This document shows positions 42,492 to 55,600 of a stretch of 64,000 nucleotides of DNA, piece by piece (within the stretch, counting starts at the first letter, position 1; every line of letters begins with the position of its first letter). The notes below the pieces were generated by a model. The model did no database searches. It was not told the DNA's origin and saw only the letters and a program-made list of their open reading frames with translations. The translations under genes and the position numbers were made by a program. Source of the DNA: Fusarium oxysporum f. sp. lycopersici 4287 (Eukaryota > Ascomycota > Sordariomycetes > Hypocreales > Nectriaceae); NCBI RefSeq assembly GCF_000149955.1, contig NC_030987.1, forward strand, positions 1,737,387-1,801,386. Direction: 5' to 3'.

Positions 42492-45010
42492 AGTATCAAT
42501 ATCACTGGGTTGTCGGTTCCCACCACGACGGAATGGCTACATATTCGTCGAAAAGATGCCTAGAGCCGGAACGAAGCAAGCCTGCTCTCTAATGAGGGCT
42601 ATCTCCTTGTACGATTGCTCGTCAGTTGGGTGTCAAGTCGTCCAGAGGTTTATCTGATTGCGGCTCTCTGTAACATACGCTCAAACGCCTGAATAGATTT
42701 CTTGCACACTATACCTAGACCATTGATTGACTTTTGCACCTACTTGACTCAACAAAAATTGTGCATGTTCAACTACCAGAGCTGATTATCATTTATAGAG
42801 GTCGACGTCGCACAGCAGCTGATCTGACAACTAAGTCGGACTAGTTTGTCACCATGTTTGGCTTAACTGCTAGCCATTGTCCGGTCTGGTGAGAAGCATC
42901 AGAGATCTGTTTGTTAGGCCAAATTCTCTCTCATATGCCGGAGAGCCTTGCCGTGACGATGTATGCGTGTGTTCCTGTCGTGAAAATAGCCTCGGAAGAT
43001 TCTCGTTGGCATAAACCCCAAATCTTCTGTGGAAAGAAAAGATAGGTAGTGATTACTACCTACTTTGAGGATGTTATCTAAACATTATGCTTACAATAGA
43101 CCGGTGCTACTATAAATAATATCCGATATATTTCTCTCGCCATGGCAAAGACTATTGACTATTTAGATAATGCATGGGTATATTGTAATGCCAAACCTTC
43201 TATCACCCCTCACTTTTATTTCTTCCTTTGCTAAATTGTACATGTGACACCTCGGTGCGATCAGAACGAAAAAGAATAGATTGGTGGGATATCGGAACAC
43301 GGCACAGTTAGAGTGACACATTTTGGCTCATCGTTTTGAGCGTTGTAGGCATTAGAGTGTGCTAGGAACAGGGTCCTGGAACAAAGTTGGAGGTATTGGA
43401 GACCCCGCCTCGTTTAGTGGCCTACAAGAAAGTTCTTCTAATTCTATGCGTTGACAACAGTTTCTGACCTTCGTGATAATAATCAGATCATTTGTTTAAG
43501 TCGTAAATCATGAGAACTTCGATTTACTATCAACGACCATTATCAATCTTCTGACATTTAGGGTCAATAAAGGTTAGAAGAAATATACTAAAACCTGGGG
43601 AAGTTAGATATAAACTTCTTCTTAATTAACTTTCGTTAAGATCTTCAAAAGCCAATACCAATCCCTTGTAGCAACGCCGCAGACATACAGAACTCGGTTA
43701 AAAGTAATAACGTTCGGTTGGCTTGATTAGTTAGGGTGCATGTTGTGGTTGCATTGGAACTTTACCTGATCCTGGATCTTGGATCTTATTTACGCTCGCT
43801 TTGAGATTCCTTGTTTGGATGGTTTCGAGATGGCGATACGAGGTTGAATATAGATGCATAAAATTGAATAGTCTCTGTGTTTTGTTAGACCACAGGAAGC
43901 ATGCTGTGCACGTCAAAGCTTCCGTCTCATACAAAACTTGCATCAATAGTCTCTAGATATGAACACTAAAAGGAGATATTGCCTCTTTACAGATAGATCA
44001 CCAACACGAGTAAAGGTGGTACCGGCCTGTGCTATATCAAGTTAGTAAATAATCTACGCTCGGTTGGTTGAAGTTTGAGATGGATGTTGCAGCTAGGGCG
44101 TTTCTGATCCTGGACTGTAGAGCCTGTAGCGACCTATCAGAAGGCCTAGCTTTAAGCCGTTAGCGTTAGCGTCGCGTGCTGTCCTCGATGCAGGTGTCTG
44201 TGAAGTACTGAAGGTGCAGGTAAGGTAGGCAGGTGATGGCAAAGGTGCCACACGGACTTCCTCTTGTGGATGGCAAGATTCCGGTTGACGGCAATGGCAG
44301 TTGGCTTCAGCGTCCTCCTTCCAAGGTAGATTAGATTCAATTAAACCGTTTCCCCCCTCTCCCAGATCAAATAAGATCTTTATCTCTTCATTGCTCGTCC
44401 ACCACTTGTCACCCAATTACTCAACAGCTACAATGCATCTATAAGCCCGCTAGGATCGCCAAGCTGAAACCCTCCCACAATCCGCGATCGACCCATCAAT
44501 CAAAATACCCCTAAAGTCTGGCCGAGGCGAGGATCCCAGTAAACGTCGAGTAATAAGTTCAAGGTTGAACCAACAATCCGAGGACTCGATCAGAGGAGAG
44601 CGACATCACAGTGAGGCGACTTTGAATCAAGTGAGGTGATAAACACCATCGCTGGGGGTGTTGTCAATTCTCCGTCTGAACTCCTTTTCTTCAATATCTT
44701 TGCCTACATTTCTATCAGTGCTCAATCACGCTCTCCTCTTGCATGTATCGGCCACCACAGTCGGACAGTGCATAAGGACGTCCTTGCTCGCTGGACCTCT
44801 TCTTGAAACCGACACTGGCACTGGCACTGACTGACACTGCCGTTGCTCGGTGTATCCCTGTCCCTGTCACGCATCATCGTTTCAACATCGCAAATCGAAA
44901 GAAACGTATTCTCCCCATTTCAACCTCTCAACTCCACCCTCAGGTCTTGATAGAAATCACTTACGCAAGAATCCAAGTGATCACGACAACTCCCTGGTTC
45001 ATTCAGCATC
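42492..45010. other. Intergenic, QCR6 3' flank and MFS promoter
   Basis: About 2.5 kb with ORFs below 110 codons. Two stretches (about 43705-43775 and 44053-44118) share CGGTTGG, GGATGTTG/GTGCATGTTG and CTGATCCTGGA in the same order, perhaps an old duplication. The final 300 bases are C/T- and CACTGG-rich, a likely MFS leader. Confidence 0.45.
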
Positions 45011-46571
45011 ATGAGTAGCGACGGTGTTGGTGGCCGCTTCTGGCGCAAGCAGAAGCTCGGCTCAAGGGACTTCACTCTTCAAGAGCGCAGAGCAACAGGT
45101 GAGGGCGAAGGAGATGTTGAGGCCGAGGAGGGTAGCATTCGCCAAGGAGTATCGACAGAGTATCGCACTTACAAACGACGTTGGTTTGGTCTCGCTCAGC
45201 TTACGCTGATGAATATTATTGTGTCGTGGGATGTAAGTTTAGAGTTCCCACGCCACCAATCGAATAAGATGCATATGCTGACAGAAGAACGATAGTGGAT
45301 GACCTTTGCACCAGTAGCATCACAGGCTGCCGAGTACTATGATGTACGCGAATCTACCATCAACTGGATCAGCACTGCATTCTTCCTTGCATTTGTGGCT
45401 GTCTTTCCCATCAGTATTGCCATCCTCCATCGGGGTCCGAAGCTGGCCTTCATGACAGCCGCCGTTCTCATTCTCATTGGCAATTGGATTCGTTACGCTG
45501 GTTCTACCAAGGCTAGTGGTGGAAATATTGCCTATGCCATGGCTGGAGAGATCATCATTGGATTTGCCCAACCTTTTATTCTTGCAGCACCAACTCGATA
45601 CTCGGACTTGTGGTTCACTAACCGTGGACGTGTCGCCGCAACAGCTCTGACAAGTCTGGCCAACCCGTTTGGTGCAGCATTTGGGCAACTAATTACACCA
45701 CTCATGGTTAAGAAATCTGGCGATGTGTCAAATATGGTCCTATACATCTCCATCATTGTAAATGCCCTTCCAATTTCTGGTTTTCCATAGCTAACGGTTC
45801 TAGTCAACGGTTTGTGCCGTGCCTGCGTTCGCCGTTCCAGCCAAACCTCCTTCGCCAGTTGGTCCAGCAGCTGAGACCCCTAAACTCAGTCTTCGTGAAT
45901 CCTTTGGGGTTTTGAGTCGTTCTCTCGAGATCTGGCTGATCCTTGTTCCCTTCTCCATATACGTCGGTTTCTTCAACTCGATTTCTTCACTTCTCAATCA
46001 GATATTCTCGCCATATGGCTTTTCTGATGATGAAGCTGGTATCGGCGGTGCCGTCCTTATCGTTGTTGGACTCATCGCCTCCGCTATCTCGTCACCCATT
46101 ATCGATCGCACGAAGAGTTTCCTCCTAACTCTCAAGATTCTTGTCCCCCTCGTTGGCGTCAGTTACCTGGTTTTTGTCTGGATGCCTGAAACGAGGGATA
46201 TTGCTGGTCCCTACGTAGTCCTCGCCATTCTGGGTGCCTCCTCCTTTTCGTTGGTTCCTATCGCACTCGAATTTCTCATCGAACTCAGCCACCCACTCAG
46301 CCCCGAAATCACTTCAACTTTGGCGTGGGCTGGTGGCCAGCTATTCGGCGCTATCTTCATCATCGTTAGCGATGCGCTCGTGGCAGATAAGGATGCGAAC
46401 CCTCCGAAGAACATGAAGAATGCCCTGATCTTCCAAGCAGTTGTGGCTCTTGCCGTAGTGCCCCTCCCTTTGTGCCTGGGGCTTTTTGGCCGGAAAGAGA
46501 AGACTATGCTTCGACGTGTTCGCTCAGATGAACAAAACCGGTCGGACACGACTGTAACGACTAACGCATGA
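45011..46571 (+). CDS. MFS transporter, FLVCR/SLC49-like
   Basis: Three exons: 45011..45232, 45296..45757, 45804..46571 (introns 63 and 46 nt), 483 aa. The N-terminal 60 residues are hydrophilic; the first membrane segment spans the first splice ([27 protein letters not shown]). About 12 hydrophobic segments can be counted, with a central cytosolic loop near 240-265 ([17 protein letters not shown]). The motif [20 protein letters not shown] and the [11 protein letters not shown] block recall the feline-leukaemia-virus-receptor/DIRC2 branch of the major facilitator family, whose members carry heme, choline or similar solutes. The substrate here is unknown, and a generic MFS label is the safe alternative. 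Convergent with ERG27, 183 bp apart. Confidence 0.88.
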
Positions 46572-46754
46572 TTGGATTTCGAACTGAATGCAACAGGGGC
46601 CTGACGTATGGTTTCCCAAAGCTATGACATTGGGAGCTATTAATATTACTGTCATCTGTTGGTGATTATCTATGCCTGTCATTGTCGCAATATACCCATT
46701 TCCTTTTTAGTTAAACGCCGATTGGATCCTTTAACCACGATGGGATTTTGTCCT

Positions 46755-48284
46755 CTATGCCTTTTTAACCCCAAGAATGGTTTCCCACTCGTATCGCATG
46801 TTCTCCATCTTTTTCCAGCATTCGGCGCCCAGTTCCTCGAATCTCATGATATCTTCCTTGTTCACGTCTTTAGCGCCTCTCTTTCGCCCAATGGTCTTCT
46901 TGAAAACACCAACAGCAGTGTCCGCCTCGAGCGCCGCCGCATCCTCGACCTTGCCCTCCCAACCCCAGCCTTCAACTTCTGTCTTCTTAACTTCGACCTG
47001 CATGTGACGGTTCGAGCTGCTCCCCCACTTGATGCGCTCGGCACCTAGTTCATCAAGCGCAGATTGCTCTTGGAGCGCAATCCAAACAGGGGATTTGGCA
47101 CCGGTATAGCTGTCTGTGTTGTGCCAGGGCGAGCCAATCCAGCGACTGATCAGAAGAGCAAGTTCATATGCCCACATGAGAAACCAGGGAACTGGGAATA
47201 GGGTGCTGGCAACAATACCCGGATGGGTGAGATACATGCGCGGTCGAATGGGTTTATCGCGGGCCTCATTGGGGTCGTCGGGAGTGAAGAAGCGGCTGGA
47301 AGATGGCATGGCGGCAGGAAGAGTTGCAGTAAGGGAGAGGATATCGGTGACCCGTTTGGCGGATTCGTACGGGCCTTTGCCATTGAAGCACTGGAAGTCG
47401 GACATATCGAGAACATTATCGATGGCCTCAAGGCTGCTGGACCAGACAAGACGGCCGGGTGTTTCGGTTTCGGATCGCCGACTAAGTAGTGGAAGGAGTT
47501 CATGGGCCAATATGTAATGACCAAAAACACACGCTGTAAAGACCTCGCCGAGTAAAGGTTCCTTAGGCTGCATTCAGTCAATCGGTGAAATCCTTGAGAT
47601 GCTGAGACTCCGACTTACATAGTTGTAGCTGCACTTTTCGTTCAATAGAGCAGTAGGGAGGGCCATCTTGAAATTTGGCCAAGTAACAGACTGCACCAAC
47701 CCCTGGGTCAAGATAGTCCATACAGCTTTGGGATAATTGACCCCTGACCATCCACCGTACGCAGCATTGAATACTACAGTATCCAGCCTGGGAATGCGTA
47801 CATTTCGTAGATACTCGCCCTGCAGCCCCTCAGGATTGCTCACCGGGCCTCGTAACAAAGCATTTGCGAAAGAATACACTCCGCGCAAGTCACAAAGGTC
47901 AAGCTGCAAGCTCAAAACATGGACTCGCGCGACGGTGTCTTCCCAGCGATGTGAACTGCCGAACCGTGAACGTAGTGCTGTAGAAGATTGGGCGGCTTTT
48001 TTGGCGTAGTCGCGAAGGGTTTGGATCGTTTGTAAGGACTTGGACTTGGATCGTGTGGTGGGGATGAGGATGAGGTGGGAGCGCAAAGATCGTGTAGCAA
48101 GGAATTCGTCAATCAGTCGTTCTCCAATACTGAGACCGATACCACTTGAGTTGTATTAGCTGTCGTTCCCTATAGCCTGGAGCAATTGAGCAAACCTATT
48201 GGCACCTGTGATCAGAACAAAAAGTTGCTCCTGACCTGAGACTCCCTCCCAGGGGGCTGTCGCTGGCGACAATTGTGAACCCAT
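46755..48284 (-). CDS. ERG27: 3-keto sterol reductase (ergosterol C-4 demethylation)
   Basis: Three exons, complement(48196..48284), complement(47619..48144), complement(46755..47567), two 51-nt introns, 475 aa. An SDR enzyme of the endoplasmic reticulum that reduces the 3-keto group during C-4 demethylation, working with Erg25 and Erg26. The first splice completes the cofactor motif TGANSGIG (26-33); the N-terminal exon ends at AAT-AG. The catalytic WSSS and Y272-ESA-K276 (YESAKR) are intact. The family's later part is seen in RMYLTHPGIVASTLFPVPWF and a membrane-associated WAYELALLISRW. Length is longer than yeast Erg27 (347 aa) because of insertions typical of filamentous fungi. In plant-pathogenic fungi this enzyme is the known target of fenhexamid. 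Confidence 0.93.
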
Positions 48285-48708
48285 CTAGGTAGAATACAGC
48301 TCAATTCTTGGAATATAGCATTCGCGGTGGGCAAAGTCAATCCTGCGAATATTATCACAATGCGATATAGAGTTAAGGGCGGTGTGTTAGACATTAAGAT
48401 GTTAGGTGTGGTGTTGCGTTGGGTGGAAAGACGTTCACGTGATAACTTATATTTAATTTCCATGCTGTCTGCAGTTCTACTTTCAGCATGGCAGCTCTAT
48501 CCGAAAACGAATAAGAGACTACAGTACATCACTACATCCTCACAATACGTCCAATTAGGTAAGCTGAGAAAGATTAAGGCATCTCATCATTATTCTTGAT
48601 CGTTATTAAATTGGTAACTACGCTTTTCCCCAGCGAATATCCATTCTCTCCATGAATACTCCATATACCATTGCAATTTGTTCAGGAATGGCTAAATCAA
48701 CCCAATCA
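48285..48708. other. Intergenic between SCP160 3' end and ERG27 promoter
   Basis: Both flanking genes are on the minus strand. AT-rich from 48310 to 48600. No ORF with support. Confidence 0.45.
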
Positions 48709-51700
48709 TTACTCCCGGGCCTTGCTGCTGCCCTCACGCACAGCTTCAAGAATCAGATTCTTAGCCAGCTCAACTCCATCCTTGGTTCCAATAATTTCAA
48801 TGGCTTCGTCCTTGGCCTGATCACGAGGGACCTGGATCTTGCAATTGCTCTCCTTTCTGATCGAGTTAACCTTGGAGCCGTTGGGACCAATGACATGTCG
48901 GTAGGTTCGAGGGTCTGGGAGAACCAGATAGCCTGTAGCATCATTCTTCTTGGCCTGCTCAAGAGCCTTGGCAATGGCATCCTTGGCCTTCTCTACGTTC
49001 TCAGATGAACCGCGCAGAACCCAGGGGAAATCGCCATCGTCACCAGCATCAATCTGGACAACCTTCCACGAGTGTGCCTCGGATGTGGCATCGTCGTCAT
49101 CAGTGATCAGAGGGAGTGCTCCGACGTTAGAGCGAGTAGAAGAGTCAGGCTTAGCAGGCAGAGGTTGACCAGCATGATCAACAGTGACCGAGTAGTTGTT
49201 GCGAAGCTGGCGGAAGAACTGGCCACCGTTGGAAATGGAGTGGTGAAGGTTGCGAGGGACCTGGATGGTCTCACCCTGTTGCTGCTGAACAAGTCCTTGG
49301 ATATGCTCCTTAGCCTTGGCCACGTTCTCAGGGCGGCCTGTCAACTTGACGCCAGTCTTGCCATCACCTTGGCGGGGAACGTCGATAGAGACGGTGAACT
49401 TGGACTCGAGCTGGCGCTTTGTATCACCACCACGGCCAATGAGCGAACGGTGGTTCTCAATAGGAACATCCACAATCTCAGTGACCTGGCTCTCACGCTC
49501 ACCCACAATCTCCTGAATACGCTCAACAATCTTGTTCACAACATCAGTGCGACCCTCAATCTTGATAGTATTTCCATCAGCCTCCTGCTTGGGGAACTGA
49601 ATGGTGCGAGCAAGCTCTCGCCGGTCATCAGAGCCACCGGCCTTGACGACAATGTCGCGAAGATTGGAGCCTGTAACAGTTAGTTATTGTGTAAATAGAC
49701 GTAAAAGGTATAAACTTACCGCCAGCTCCAATGAGAGCCTTGTGGTACTTCTTATCAACATCAAGGGTTCGGACTACGGTATCGTCGAAAACAGCTCGCT
49801 TCTCCTCAAGAACCTTCTTGGCCTTGGCGACCTGTGAAGCGGTACCCTTGATCTGAATCTCGACAATGTCGGTGTCTCGGTCTTGAGGTACATCAATGCG
49901 AGCGCCAGTAGCCTGGCGAAGCTCGTCTAGAGCGGAACCACCCTGTCCGATCAGAGATCCGACTTGCTTCTGCTGCACGGCAACAGTGGCGGTAGCCGAA
50001 TGCTCTTCAAGATACTTGTGAAGAGAAAAGATCTCATCCCGAGCTTCGTCAGCACCCTTCTTAGGACCTCGGATGATGACCTCATCAGGAGCCTGCTGTC
50101 GACGAGGTTTGGCACCCTCTTCGGCATCGACATTCGACTGCTCATCATCTGCAGACTTAGCAGATCGAGGGAAGAAAATATGGACCTTATAACGGGTCTG
50201 CAGCCGGTTGATCTGGCTTCCCTGAGCCCCAATCAACTCCCTATGGTACTTGGGATCAATCTTCAGGGTGTGACTTGTCTCATCTGCCAATGTACGAGCG
50301 AGACTCTGAATGTGAGAGCGAGCAGTCTCGGCCTTAGCCTTGGGCCCCTTGAGCTCAACCTTGCCATCTTGGACCTGAATCTCAACGTCGAAACGGTCTC
50401 GAAGCTCACGAATGTTGCTGCCACCTTTACCAATTAAGTGATTGGCAAACTTCTGAGGGAAATCGAAAGACAAAGTGAAGCCTCGCTCCTTCTCGTCCTC
50501 CTTCTCTTGCTCCACAAAAGCATTGGACTTGGCAGCAAGAGACTCGACAGCAGAAGCAGGTCCTCTAAGGGTGATGCGAGTTCCGTTCTTCGAGACCCGG
50601 ACAGGAATCTGGTCCGACTTTCGAGATTCCTGCTCCTTCTTGATGAATCGTCTAAGTCTTTCATGGTATTTGGCAGGTACATCAAGCTCAGCACTAGTGA
50701 TAGCTTCCTGCTTGTTGATCAGCTCAAGAATGTGCTTCTGGGCATCCTCGAGCCCCTTCTTAAAGGCACGGATCTCGGCATCTGTTGGTTTAGTGCTAGG
50801 CAGCTGATAAGGACCATCGGCGGGATCAGGACCTTCAAAGACCAGGAGGACAGGAACATTGCCCTCTGAAGTCTCAGGGACAACAACCTGGACACCATAG
50901 TCATTCTTCACTTGACGAGAAATGTTGTTACGAAGGTGCTGGTGGAAGAAAGGGTCAATGGGAATAGCGCTCATGCGAGAGGGAGGCTGGGCATTGACGA
51001 TGCCAGTGATCTCGGACTGGGCACGAATGGCGTTCTTGCCCTCACGTGAGTAAAGTTCCCAAGGAAGTGCACCACCTTCTGAGAAAGGAGTGTTGATATG
51101 AGTGTTGTAGATCTTTTCCAGGCGCTCGATTTCCTTGCGTTGACGGAGATATCGAGTCACGTTGCTAGCATGTGCAGCAGCGCCGCCGGGGGCGTTGCGG
51201 TGGAATCGAGCAATATCCAAGTTGGACATCTGCATGCCCATGGCCAGATCCATGGCCTTCTCCAGACCAGAAGCAACCTCGTCAGCGGGTCCAATGACAG
51301 TGATAACGTCATCATCTTCTTCAGTGGGAAGAAGAATGGAGCAGCCAGTATCAGCAAAGAACTGCTCAGCAGGAACACCTCGATCGCCCACGATGAATTG
51401 GTGGCGGCCACGCTGGATAGACAGCTGCTCGGCAGCAAGTTCCCTGTGGAGCTGGGCAACTCGGCGCTCAATCTCGGCGCGAGCCTTTTGCACTGCAGCT
51501 CGGTCACCAGCAAGCTGGATGTGGTTATCGTCGTTGCCAGCAGGGGCGAAGATAGGTCGTTCACCAGGGTTGGCAGTAACAGCAGCTGGCCCTGTAGAGT
51601 ATGCCTGCAGGGGAGGGATGCGAACCTGCACACCACTGTCTTGTTCAAGAGCTTGAGCAAATGCATTATCTTGACCAGCAATAAAGGGATAGAAGGCAGC

Positions 51701-52623
51701 AGGAATGCCCCGAACCTTAGTCTGGACATTGGCAGACCGTTCGTCAGCAATCTTGAGGATCGCATCCCGAGCAGAGGCGGCAGAGAGGGCATTACCCTCG
51801 ACAGTCACATCAATGGTAGCATCGTCATCCTCCTCATCGATAGGGTTGCTCTCGTCGACTTTGGGAAGCTGAATCTTGGCACCTGACTTCTCCTGGAGAG
51901 CCTTGATCGTGGATCCTCCCTTACCGATGATGTGGGCGCGGGCTGACTGGGGAATAGGAACTTTGATGGCAGCCTAGCAAGTATTAGTTTAGCTCGCGAA
52001 TTGGAGACACGAAAACTTACTCGAGTACCAATCTGACCGATCAGATCCTTGAGCGCCTGTTGAGCGACATCCTGAGGACCAGTAGCATCAAACTTGTAGC
52101 GGCCGTTGGAGGTGGTGCCCATCGAGAGGGTGGCACGAGACTTGCGGTTAAGATCCTTGATGATATCAGGGATGGGCCTCTTTAGCTGACTACGAGACAT
52201 GATGTACTGGGGATCCAGGGTGACAGACTCGACATTACGGCCAGGAATGAACATAGATGGCTTGTTGGGGGTAGCAGCACCAGAGGCGGGAGTAGACGAA
52301 CGAGAGCCACCGTTGGAGGCGGCGCCGTTCGCGGTCTTAGCTCCCCAGATGGGCGCCACATTGGCAGCCTTACCCTTGGGACCTCCGAGCTCGGGGAACA
52401 ACTCATGCGACTGAGTATCGAGAGTCTTAGAAGCGGTCTGCTTGGGAGCTGCTTTGGGAGCTGGAGCCTGGGCTTCGGCGGAGCTAGAGGCCTCGGCAGG
52501 AGAACGGATGGGAAGGTCCTCATCAGGTGCATCCTCGACGGTGACATGATGAGGAGCCTCTGCGTGCTTCTGCATGAGCTTCTGAGCAGCGGAGAGCTCG
52601 TTGGCGGGAGCTTCGGAAGCCAT
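48709..52623 (-). CDS. SCP160: Vigilin/SCP160-type multi-KH RNA-binding protein
   Basis: Three exons, complement(52021..52623), complement(49720..51973), complement(48709..49670), introns 47 and 49 nt, 1272 aa. Cytosolic, ribosome/ER-associated RNA-binding protein in yeast (1222 aa there). After a disordered N-terminus (about 1-150) the chain is a series of KH domains. Good GxxG loops are visible: IIGKGGST, LIGKGGSN, LIGAQGSQ, LIGQGGSA, LIGAGGSN (split by the second intron, GGC-G/GC), LIGRGGDT and VIGPNGSK; others have degenerate loops (FIAGQDN, IVGDRGV). This mix of canonical and degenerate KH units is a vigilin hallmark. The start at 52623 follows a C/T-poor leader, and no upstream in-frame ATG competes. 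Long antisense ORFs (such as 51098-51886 on the plus strand) are shadows. Confidence 0.95.
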
Positions 52624-55600
52624 TGTAAGCGTGGTTTGTTGTTTCGAACGGTGTAGCTAGCTAGAGTCGGTATTGGTGGCAGATGAACTGATGTTGGATG
52701 TCAGAAAGGGGTCAATCCAAATCGAATTGGGAGTGTTATGCAAGAAATTTGCGTAGTAAATACTCACTGAGTTCAATTGGCTACGAGAGCAATGAAGCTT
52801 TGCGGCCAAATAAAGGTATTGAAAAATTGTGAGGTTCGATAGAGGAGGGATGATCAGATGTATTAGGGAGTCTTGTCTCTAGAACATTGTGCAAGAGACA
52901 GCAGACGATGGAAACCGGTAACCAGAAGGGAGAACCAGAGCTGTGCTAGAGACCGTAGACCGAAAATACGACGGACTCAAAGAAGATGATTGAGGTTTGA
53001 GGATGAATTGTCATGGACAAAGTTGAGGGTGAGGTGGAAGTTTCTCCAGACCGCGACCTCTCCCCACGAAGTACAGTAGGCCACCTTTCCTTGGTGCAGG
53101 GATTATGCTAACGGAGACACCTAGAATTTACGCGAAGCTTGTCCGAGGCAGCGGGCACCAGTCTTTTTTGAGAAGGCGAAGTTTTAAAGGGGAAAGCGGG
53201 GTGGGTTGTGCATTGTAAGGTAGGTATGGTGATATATTCAGCCTTTTATCAACCACAGATTGAAACAATTGCACGAATTTTGTGTAGGTTTGCCTGTCAG
53301 GTTCGTGGCCCTCAAGCCGCATTGATGCCTGGATGTTCAAACTTTGAGATGAATTATTCATCGGCCTGTCCCAATAGACGTACACTATCAAAGCCACTAT
53401 CTCAATGGATGATGAATATAAATAATTCTTTTTGAATGTCGCCATACAGACACCTCAGACTCAAATCTCAAATAGAAGCCACTGGCTCCTCTAAATACCC
53501 GTGGGTTCATGGCCCTTTTTCATTAAGTCAGCTGCTACAATACTTGACCTGAGGCTTCCTACCTGCAATATTACCTTTTGTGTCAAACCTTGTTCACGTG
53601 TGTTTGTTTGCAGGAGAGAGCATTTGAATCAAACGACGATAAGCACAAATGCATGTGTACGTTGTTAATAGAATTCCGACGTATTGAAGCTGCTCCCGGT
53701 AGTTGAAGAAGTTCTTAGAAAATTAATGACATTCCACCTGCCCATCTACGGCACTTCAATCCCACCATGATATATGACACTCTCTGAACCTGGACATATA
53801 GCCATAAGAGCTGATCTTATTAACGTCCGAGTCAACATGCTGCTTATTTTCCGGTGAGCTTACGATTCACCAACCAGGGAACCTTTTTAAACTATGTTGA
53901 GACATTTACGCTGTTGCAATGCGCCCACACCGTTCAAAGATTGTATCACGTCCACCCACACAGTAGATGAATTATATTAAGTGAATCATCACGTCAAATG
54001 CTACCAAGCTTGCTGCAGGTTGATACAGCGTTTCTCCTGGTGCATTGGCAACTACTGCAGGTACTGACTGGAGATGGCACACTCCGTCCTCTTGAGGCAT
54101 AGTGCTGTGGCCTCGGTTCAAGCAACCAACAGGGATTACAACATCGCATCACACGGAATAGTGATGTGGCAGCTGAACAGGCCTGGAGAATGTTGAGATA
54201 TCTCGTCATGTATTCGTAACTGGTGGTATAGGTTACCCAACAGTATTTTCAAGTATCCGTCAACTTGAATCAGAGCCCATATCGCGACTCATATATCAGC
54301 AACTATGGTCGACTGCGAACAGAGAAGACAATCATGTCATGTGAACATGAAATAATGTCCGATGGAACTCAAATCGGTATGCCACTTTGGCATGGGCCCG
54401 GCTCTTGCAATTTACATCTTAACAAAGCGATCAGTTCACATATGGCGGACACGTATGTAATCGAAAAACCAGAGAAGTCCGCAGCTGTTCGTATCGACTA
54501 ACGAGCTATGCGCTGTCCCGGGACTTAACTTAATACAGACAGGCATTATTCCAACCAGTGCTGGTCGTATGAGTTGTACAAAAGTTAGGGCGATTGCCAG
54601 TTAAGGGTATCCTGTCGTGGAGCGGATGATAGGTAACTGGCCCGGATCGTCGAGAACATGAACAATCCCAACTTGTTACAAGGTTGGCCCCTGGCATTGG
54701 AGGAATTGCCTGTGCAATAGCTTCAGCCAACGAGAATGCAGAGCAATTGAGGATCCAGGTTCCCATATTACTTTTATTTATGATTATTTGTATCTTCTAC
54801 GACATCAAAGCCTACTGCTATATTGTTGTTGGTTCCTTGCCGTTCCGAGTTTGTCATTGAGATGAGTTGAGCGGTAGTTAAATGGCAAGAATTGAATGGA
54901 CTTCAAAACGTTGCTAACCGCCCCCAAAGTTGTGCCTTGAAAGCCAGTTACCTGCGGCTCATCCTCCTTGTCTCGGGTTAAAACAATTGGTCAGTACTAG
55001 GGGTATCAAGCTAATGACAGTAGCCGTTGTCTTGCTCCAATCGCGGGGGAGACAAGAATGGATGGTGGAACTTGAAGTCCTCTCAGAACTTGCATATCTT
55101 GGCCCTCCTTCGAGGGTGTAGGAGGAAACTGTCAGAATATTGTTAGAAGCCTAGTAAGCAGCTTTGCTGATTTCGTCCTTGATTTGACATGTCTTTTGAC
55201 GAATGCTGGAAGTTGTTTTCTTCCCTGAGTACCAAGGCAAAGGTTAAGAAGATAAGTTCCATAGCAAATACAGATGCTGGCAGAGGAGGCTACCTTAACC
55301 AATAACCAAGATCGAGGTCCCTGACGGAATGAGGAAGACGCCGTGCGATCACTCAAGGAAACAACCCAGCAGCTGTAAGCATTGGATGCAAGAACCCAGC
55401 ATGATGAATGGCCGATGAGGGGACAAGTTCATTATTGTGCCCCATCATGACCAAGCTGTAACGCCTACTGAATGAATACTGGGCGCAATATTGCGGTGCC
55501 TTGTTGATGCCCCGCACACAAAATTTTCTTCAACTTCAGATGATGAATCACCTACAGCAATAGATCTTAGACATATCAGTATGTCGACTCGGAGCATACG

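Noticed and set aside
49072..49683. 203-codon plus-strand ORF
   Set aside because: Antisense shadow of SCP160, running across its second intron.
51098..51886. 262-codon plus-strand ORF within SCP160
   Set aside because: Antisense of KH-domain coding sequence; the minus-strand protein is clear.
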